Part shown: piece after piece, positions 31,702-36,706 of the stretch
Numbering within the stretch: the first letter of the stretch is position 1
Layout of the letters: each line of letters starts with the position of its first letter
Source: Acetatifactor sp.
GTDB taxonomy: Bacteria; Bacillota; Clostridia; Lachnospirales; Lachnospiraceae
NCBI GenBank assembly: GCA_024403365.1
Contig: JAKSRX010000010.1
Location: forward strand, 1 to 36,706
Direction of reading: 5' to 3'
DNA: 36,706 nucleotides
Program-made: the position numbers and the translations under genes
Notes under the pieces: generated by a model
What the model was told of the DNA's origin: nothing
Seen by the model: the letters and a program-made list of their open reading frames with translations, nothing else
Database searches by the model: none

Positions 31702-32634
31702 ATGAAGAAGGTATTTTTGGGCAAGACCGGAATGGAGGTGCCCTCTGTTGTATTGGGCTGCATGCGCCTATCCGGTATGAGCGACAATGATATGAATCAC
31801 ATGATCCATACCGCCCTGGAGATGGGTGTGAACTATTTTGACCATGCGGATATTTATGGCGGCGGAGCCAGTGAGGAAGTATTCGGACGTGCTTTTGCCA
31901 TGGACGGTTCCCTGAAGAGAGAGGATATGATCCTGCAGTCCAAATGCGGTATCGATATCTGGTCCGAAACCTCCAATTATAATTCTTCCAAAGACTATAT
32001 CGTGAATGCTGTAGACGGCATTCTGAAAAGACTTAAGACAGAGTATCTGGATGTGCTTTTGATCCATCGTCCCGATGCACTGGTGGAGCCTGAGCAGGTG
32101 GCAGAGGCTTTTGACCTGCTGGAAAGCTCCGGAAAGGTGCGTCACTTCGGTGTCAGCAATCACAGACCGATGCAGATCGAATTATTGAAGAAATGTGTAA
32201 AGCAGGAACTGGTAGCAAACCAGCTGCAGTTTTCCATCCCTGTCTCCAATATGGTGGCAGCCGGACTGGAGGCAAATATGACCTCTGACGGTGCGATGGA
32301 CAGAGACGGTAGCGTGCTGGATTATTCCCGCCTGCATGATATGACCATCCAGGCCTGGTCACCTTTCCAGATGCCCGAGTGGAAAGGACCTTTCCTTGGA
32401 AGTGAAGCTTACGGTGAGCTGAATCGTGTCATCGACGAACTGGCTGAAAAGTATGGCGTGAGCCCCACTGCTATCGCAACTGCCTGGATCACCAGACACC
32501 CTGCCAATATGCAGGTGATCGCCGGAACCACCAGCGAGAAGAGACTTGCTGAGATCGTGGCAGGCGCAGGAATCACCTTGACTCATCAGGAATGGTATCG
32601 ACTATACCTTGCGGCAGGTCATATTTTACCTTAG
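31702..32634 (+). CDS. Aldo/keto reductase (YdhF-like)
   Basis: 310 residues, cytoplasmic NAD(P)H-dependent oxidoreductase. The catalytic tetrad is readable: Asp47 and Tyr52 in YFDHADIYGGG, Lys81 in LQSKCGID, His122 in LIHRPD. The cofactor-binding end has IAGTTSEKRLAEIVAGAG near 273-290. The pattern DHADIYGG is that of the YdhF/AKR10-like group. The substrate is unknown. It starts 18 bases after the regulator gene and leads by 19 bases into the cyclase gene. Confidence 0.92.
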   Translation: MKKVFLGKTGMEVPSVVLGCMRLSGMSDNDMNHMIHTALEMGVNYFDHADIYGGGASEEVFGRAFAMDGSLKREDMILQSKCGIDIWSETSNYNSSKDYIVNAVDGILKRLKTEYLDVLLIHRPDALVEPEQVAEAFDLLESSGKVRHFGVSNHRPMQIELLKKCVKQELVANQLQFSIPVSNMVAAGLEANMTSDGAMDRDGSVLDYSRLHDMTIQAWSPFQMPEWKGPFLGSEAYGELNRVIDELAEKYGVSPTAIATAWITRHPANMQVIAGTTSEKRLAEIVAGAGITLTHQEWYRLYLAAGHILP

Positions 32635-32653
32635 TTGAAAGGGGCAGTAACCA

Positions 32654-33931
32654 ATGAAGATCTTACGCAACAGTGTGGGAAGATATTTTATTGTATTTAC
32701 ATTCAGTTTCATCATCATACTGAGTACCGTGTTCAGATTGGTCTCCACTTCCGCTTTGCGTCAGACCCAGGAAGCAGAACAGCAGAAACACCTGGCAACC
32801 ATGGCCAGGGAGCTGGTCTACGTGTATGAGATGTATGCGAAGCAGAGCGGCAGAGCAACCTTTTATACCAACGAAGGAAAACTGTATCTGGGCAGTGAAA
32901 AAGTGGAAGATATGCCTGCTCTCATCGACCGAATGAAGGAGATGAGCGGTTTGGAATTCACCTTGTTTGTAGGAAGCAAGCGTGAACTGACCACCATCAT
33001 GGATGAGACCGGAAAAAGATATGTAAACACCTACAATGTGTTAGTCTGGGAAAATTATATCAGTAACGGAAAGCCCTATTACGCCAACGATATTGAGATC
33101 GGCAACAAGCAATACTGCGGATATTATATTCCTATCCGATCCGCGGAAGGCTTCATCATCGGAATGTCCTTTGCCGGCGTTCCCATGAAGGAATTGAATA
33201 CTCGGGTCTCCGAACTGAGTAAGAATATGACCTTGATCGCTACTGCTGCCTGCGTGGTTGCAGCCATCGTGATCCTGCTCCTGGTACACCGACTGACGAA
33301 ACGACAGAAGGTGATCACCACCTACATGGAGGAGATCGACAGGGGAGAATTCAACCATGAAATGCCGGAGTGGATCACTAAGCGCGGTGACGAATATGGT
33401 ACTATGGGACGCATCCTTGTGAACATGAATGAATCTCTGGATGGTAAGGTGCAGAGAGATAACCTGACCGGACTTTATAACAGAGGCGCCGCAATGGTGC
33501 AGCTGAAGAAGTGCTTCGTAGAGGCCAATACCCATGACGGGGCACCCTTTACTTTCGTCATCGGCGATATCGACTTCTTTAAAAAGGTAAACGATACCTA
33601 CGGACACAACTGCGGCGATGAAGTACTGAAGAAAGTGGCTGAGATCCTGAAGAGGGAAGTTAAGCCTTACGGATTTGCTGCGAGGTGGGGCGGCGAGGAG
33701 TTCATCCTGGTATTCAAGGAGAAGATCGGCCCCGCCCAGAAACATCTGGAGAGTATCGCGGATATCATTCGCAATACCACCGTACATTATGACGATTTTG
33801 ATGTAAAAGTAACCATGACCTTCGGTATGGTACAGTACCATGCCCCCAACAATCTGGACTACGTCATCACCAAAGCAGACCAGATGCTTTACAAAGGTAA
33901 GGAGAACGGACGTAACCAGATCGTAAGTTAG
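32654..33931 (+). CDS. Membrane diguanylate cyclase with Cache sensor and GGDEF domain
   Basis: 425 residues; makes cyclic di-GMP in response to an outside signal. One helix at about 12-33, an extracellular single-Cache-like domain (about 60-185), a second helix at about 195-215, a HAMP-like linker (about 216-265), then the GGDEF domain. The active loop is GGEEF at 346-350 preceded by AARW, with FKKVNDTYGHNCGDEV near 312. The inhibitory RxxD site that normally precedes GGDEF is absent (KPYG in its place), so product inhibition by that site is not expected. AAAGGGG precedes the ATG. The next gene encodes a GGDEF-EAL protein. Confidence 0.93.
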   Translation: MKILRNSVGRYFIVFTFSFIIILSTVFRLVSTSALRQTQEAEQQKHLATMARELVYVYEMYAKQSGRATFYTNEGKLYLGSEKVEDMPALIDRMKEMSGLEFTLFVGSKRELTTIMDETGKRYVNTYNVLVWENYISNGKPYYANDIEIGNKQYCGYYIPIRSAEGFIIGMSFAGVPMKELNTRVSELSKNMTLIATAACVVAAIVILLLVHRLTKRQKVITTYMEEIDRGEFNHEMPEWITKRGDEYGTMGRILVNMNESLDGKVQRDNLTGLYNRGAAMVQLKKCFVEANTHDGAPFTFVIGDIDFFKKVNDTYGHNCGDEVLKKVAEILKREVKPYGFAARWGGEEFILVFKEKIGPAQKHLESIADIIRNTTVHYDDFDVKVTMTFGMVQYHAPNNLDYVITKADQMLYKGKENGRNQIVS

Positions 33932-33981
33932 TATATTTGCAAACGGAAACCTTTTTGTAGCAGCATAAGGAGAACAGAGCA

Positions 33982-35622
33982 ATGAATAACGATATCTTAA
34001 ATAGCACATTATATCAGGCATTTGCGGAAGCATCCGAGTACGTATATGTCTATGCTTTGAATATGAATACCGGTGTGTCCAGATGGGCTAAGAATGCGGT
34101 AGATTACTTTGACCTGCCCGGTGAGTATATGCAGAATGCGGAAGCCATTTGGCTGGAGCACATTCATCCCGATGACAGGGAGGCGTATCTTGAGGATATT
34201 ATACCTGTTGTGGAGGGAAAGGGCAGCAGACACTGCTGCCAGTATCGTGCGAAGAACCGTTTCGGTAAGTATGTATGGCTGGAGTGCCGGGGCAGTGTGA
34301 AAAAGGGTGAGAATGGTGAACATATTTTTGCCGGTATCATGACCCGACTGGATTGCCAGAGCGCCTATGATCAGTTGACCGGACTGAAGAACAAGAATCA
34401 GTTCTATGGCATGGAGCTTGATGACAAGATCGGCGCCATGGCCATGGTGGATGTGGATTATTTCAAGAAATTTATCAAGACTTACGGATATGATAAGGGA
34501 GATACCCTGTTGGTGGAACTGGGGAAGATCTTTGCGGAACTGGTGGGAAACGATAAGCATGTGTTCCGCTTCAGCAATGACGAATTCCTCTTTGTGCTGC
34601 CCGGAGCAGGCGCTGCCGAGATGAAAGATTTCTTCCGGGAGATCACTGTTAGAGCGGGTCACATCGATGTGGGTTTGGAGAACAAGGTCAAGATCGACTT
34701 CTCCGCATCTGCCATCATCTATCCTATGGGAGATGATACCAGAGATGATATGATCTACAAGCTTCTGATGGTTTTGGATAAGGTAAAGAAGAATCATCGA
34801 GGTTCCATTCTGTTCTATTCTCAGGATCTTTTTGAGAAGGAGAGAAGGATCAGTAAGATCAAGAAGGAACTGAGAGAGAGCATCGAGGATGGATTCCGTG
34901 GATTTGAATTGTACTATCAGCCTTGGATGGACAAGGACGGCAAAAAGATCGTGGGCTGTGAAGCCCTGCTTCGCTGGAAGGGCAAGGAGATCAAGGATTC
35001 CTATCCCGGTGAGTTTATTCCGATCCTGGAAGAGACCAATGATATTCTGGAGGTTGGCCGCTTCGTAATGCGCGAAGCTATGAAGCGACAGCGTGAGTGG
35101 AGTGAGAAGTACGGTAAGTTCATCGTCAGCTTTAATGTATCCTATGAGCAGTTCCTGGAGCCGGATTATGTGAAGACGGTTGCGGATACCGCTAAGGAAT
35201 TTGGCGTGGATCCCAGCAGGATGGTGATCGAGTTGACGGAGAGCTGCAGTGTGCAGGCACCGGAGACCCTGGCCAATGTATTCGCTGAACTGAAGGAATT
35301 GGGATTCCATATCGCTCTGGATGACTTCGGTACCGGTTATGCATCCTTAGAGATGTTGAAGCTCCTGCCTGCCGACAGCGTGAAGATCGAGCACACCTTC
35401 GTGCGAGAACTGTCCCTGGACGGACATGCAGTGGATTTCGCTATCATCAAGTCTATCATTTACCTTTGCCGCGAACTGGGTCAGAAGGTAGTGGTAGAGG
35501 GCATAGAGACTGCGGAGGTAGAAAGTATTATTCGTGAAATGGATGTAGGATTCCTGCAGGGATATTACTACTCCAAGCCGATCTGCAAGGATGACTTTGA
35601 AGCATTACTGGACAAACAATAA
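33982..35622 (+). CDS. PAS-GGDEF-EAL protein, probable cyclic di-GMP phosphodiesterase
   Basis: 546 residues, no signal and no membrane helix. A PAS-like domain at about 15-115 (ends in FAGIMTRLD), a degenerate GGDEF domain at about 130-285 with SNDEF in place of GGDEF, then a full EAL domain. EAL residues present: Glu327 in CEALLRW, Asn in SFNVSYEQF near 385, Glu in IELTES, Asp447-Asp448 in LDDFGTGYASLEML, Lys in SVKIEHTFV, Glu in EGIET and Gln in LQGYYYSKPI. The catalytic set is complete, so the protein should cleave cyclic di-GMP, while the GGDEF half is probably a GTP sensor. The gap from the cyclase is 50 bases with AAGGAG. A terminator follows. Confidence 0.93.
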   Translation: MNNDILNSTLYQAFAEASEYVYVYALNMNTGVSRWAKNAVDYFDLPGEYMQNAEAIWLEHIHPDDREAYLEDIIPVVEGKGSRHCCQYRAKNRFGKYVWLECRGSVKKGENGEHIFAGIMTRLDCQSAYDQLTGLKNKNQFYGMELDDKIGAMAMVDVDYFKKFIKTYGYDKGDTLLVELGKIFAELVGNDKHVFRFSNDEFLFVLPGAGAAEMKDFFREITVRAGHIDVGLENKVKIDFSASAIIYPMGDDTRDDMIYKLLMVLDKVKKNHRGSILFYSQDLFEKERRISKIKKELRESIEDGFRGFELYYQPWMDKDGKKIVGCEALLRWKGKEIKDSYPGEFIPILEETNDILEVGRFVMREAMKRQREWSEKYGKFIVSFNVSYEQFLEPDYVKTVADTAKEFGVDPSRMVIELTESCSVQAPETLANVFAELKELGFHIALDDFGTGYASLEMLKLLPADSVKIEHTFVRELSLDGHAVDFAIIKSIIYLCRELGQKVVVEGIETAEVESIIREMDVGFLQGYYYSKPICKDDFEALLDKQ

Positions 35623-35626
35623 GAAA

Positions 35627-35660
35627 AAAAGCAGTGGTTACATCATCGACCACTGCTTTT
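35627..35660. terminator. Bidirectional terminator after the GGDEF-EAL gene
   Basis: AAAAGCAGTGGT (35627-35638) pairs perfectly with ACCACTGCTTTT (35649-35660) over 12 bases. The A and T runs at its two ends serve both strands, for the gene ending at 35622 and the one ending at 35673. Confidence 0.9.
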
Positions 35661-35672
35661 CTATTGCGTAAA

Positions 35673-36464
35673 TTAGTTGAAAGGATTACCTCGTAACAGA
35701 AGCAGGAAGTAATCCAGACCGAAGAGAAGATGAGCTCCGAAGGCTGCCCACTGTATCCCTAACAGCGGGAGAGGCTGCTTCTTGCGGAAGGTGTTCTGCA
35801 GAAGCACGATGAGGCTGAGCAGAAACAGGAAAAACAATCCATGCATATATCCCCAGGAGAAGTTCAAATGCTTCATGCGGAAGCCTTTTTCGTACAGGCA
35901 AAGTAGTGTAAATAATCCCACACCGTACAAGCCCCAGGCAAAGCGAAGCAGGCGGGGGAAACTCTTGCACAGTAGGTTGCAGACCAGTACCACAAAGGGG
36001 AAGGCGATGGCGAGGCAGATGGCCCGAGGAATATTGTTGCAGCACAGAGACCAGGCGGTGGCAAAACCGAAGGCGATCCCTTTTTCCCCTGCCTCCGCAG
36101 GGATGCCTCTGTTTCCGAAGACGCCGCCGAACTGGTACAAAAGGACGATGAACGTAGGAATGAACCAAAGTCCCAGACCGAAGAAGGGGTTGATGTCTTT
36201 GCATTTGCTTCGGAAGAACATAGCCAACATGTAAAGGCCTGCCATCATGACGAATATCAGGGTGAAGCTGGGCTTCGCCAGAGTGGAAAGCAAAAGGAAC
36301 AGAGAAAACAGGAAGTAATCTCTGGTCAAATATTTCTTATCCGTCCGATAGCTTTGTGTCAGTCGGATGAACAGCAGCATAGCCGGGATGGTAAAAGGTC
36401 TGGCTGCCAGGAAGGTGGCATTGTGGTAAGGGTTTAAGGTGAAGACACCCAGATATCGGGGATT
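35673..36464 (-). CDS. Polytopic membrane protein, N-terminus missing
   Basis: The readable part is about 263 residues with seven or more hydrophobic segments, for example YFLFSLFLLLSTLAKPSFTL, FFGLGLWFIPTFIVLLYQFG, and FLFLLSLIVLLQNTF near the C-terminus. The segment LNPYHNATFLAARPFTIPAM near its start resembles the conserved NxWHNPTxxxxKPF of a group of large membrane proteins with sugar-transfer-like folds; I cannot name it safely. The upstream part should lie beyond 36464, but there the sequence changes abruptly to GC-rich DNA. The gene is thus cut at the junction. The TTG at 36485 that would extend the frame lies in the foreign part and should not be used as start. Confidence 0.6.
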   Translation of the reverse strand, partial: NPRYLGVFTLNPYHNATFLAARPFTIPAMLLFIRLTQSYRTDKKYLTRDYFLFSLFLLLSTLAKPSFTLIFVMMAGLYMLAMFFRSKCKDINPFFGLGLWFIPTFIVLLYQFGGVFGNRGIPAEAGEKGIAFGFATAWSLCCNNIPRAICLAIAFPFVVLVCNLLCKSFPRLLRFAWGLYGVGLFTLLCLYEKGFRMKHLNFSWGYMHGLFFLFLLSLIVLLQNTFRKKQPLPLLGIQWAAFGAHLLFGLDYFLLLLRGNPFN

Positions 36465-36706
36465 CGCCGCGTCGCTGGGCCGCAACCTGGACCTGCAGGA
36501 GACCTACGACCGCGATCCCGCGGGCTACAGCGACGCCCTGGCCAGGATCACCCTGCCCGGCTGGCGGAAAGCGGGATGGTCCACCGCGGCCCTGGCGGCG
36601 GAAGCCTGCACGGGGCTTGCCGCGGAACTTTCCCTGCAGGAGAACGCGCCCGAAATCTCGTGGATCGCCACCGGGAACCGGCGCCTTTGCCGCACTCCGG
36701 AACGGG
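36463..36706 (+). CDS. Partial GC-rich open frame of unrelated origin
   Basis: A plus-strand frame is open from the junction to the window end, about 81 codons, with neither start nor stop. It reads FAASLGRNLDLQETYDRDPA and continues through ITLPGWRKAGWSTAALA to SWIATGNRRLCRTPE. The third codon position is nearly always G or C, which shows real coding DNA of a GC-rich organism. By hand count about 70% of 36481-36706 is G or C against about half in the preceding genes. I do not recognise the protein. It is probably not from the same genome as the rest. Confidence 0.6.

Noticed and set aside
1..36706. tRNA, rRNA, insertion sequence, integrase or prophage
   Set aside because: I found no cloverleaf, rRNA-like stretch, transposase or integrase frame on either strand; the single Xre-type regulator alone does not suggest a phage.

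Overview
The window looks like a chromosomal stretch of an anaerobic, Gram-positive, plant-fibre-degrading Firmicute, most likely a Lachnospiraceae member of the Butyrivibrio/Roseburia kind. This rests on four things: many lipobox signal peptides with Ser/Glu-rich linkers and no outer-membrane proteins, a DUF5696-like protein next to sugar ABC permeases, a DUF4317 gene, and the mix of xylan- and glucan-active glycosidases. The taxon is inferred from gene content only. Genes are dense, with strong GGAGG-type ribosome sites, -10 boxes often of the form TGGTATAAT, and clear intrinsic terminators.

Layout. 1-3739: end of a DUF5696-like gene, two sugar ABC permeases and, after an intercistronic stem-loop and its own promoter, the solute-binding lipoprotein. 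3929-5806: two tandem paralogues of a U32/UbiV-like TIM-barrel family with four conserved cysteines each. 5992-13668: an exporter operon with an HlyD-type lipoprotein, a double-length HlyD-type lipoprotein, an FtsX/MacB-type permease and two ATPases, the second with an AbrB-like tail; a cytoplasmic GH43 (13696-15258) follows as the last gene of the run. 15291-21633: a divergent AraC regulator facing a xylan operon (secreted GH10 xylanase, cytoplasmic GH43, secreted GH43 with a CBM6-like tail, small membrane protein). 21671-22418: a gene-free gap of about 750 bp holding two unrelated degenerate tandem-repeat arrays. 22480-23490: a small lipoprotein and a GNAT acetyltransferase. 23585-26515 (minus): cytoplasmic GH27 and GH9. 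26609-27769 (minus): DUF4317. 27943-31091: MscL, a TPR lipoprotein, PyrF, ThrH. 31240-35622: an Xre-type regulator, an aldo/keto reductase, a Cache-GGDEF cyclase and a PAS-GGDEF-EAL protein. 35673-36464 (minus): a membrane protein that has lost its N-terminus.

How it works together. GH10 and one GH43 are predicted lipoproteins that cut arabinoxylan outside the cell. The ABC importer would bring in oligosaccharides, and the signal-less GH43s, GH9 and GH27 would finish them in the cytoplasm. The AraC protein, divergent from the xylanase, is the obvious local regulator. The ligand of the exporter and the role of the U32-like pair are unknown.

The last roughly 240 bp (from about 36461) jump to about 70% GC with a different codon style and an open frame running off the end. 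This looks like an assembly chimera, or less likely a sharp island boundary, so the last 240 bp should not be assigned to the same organism without checking.
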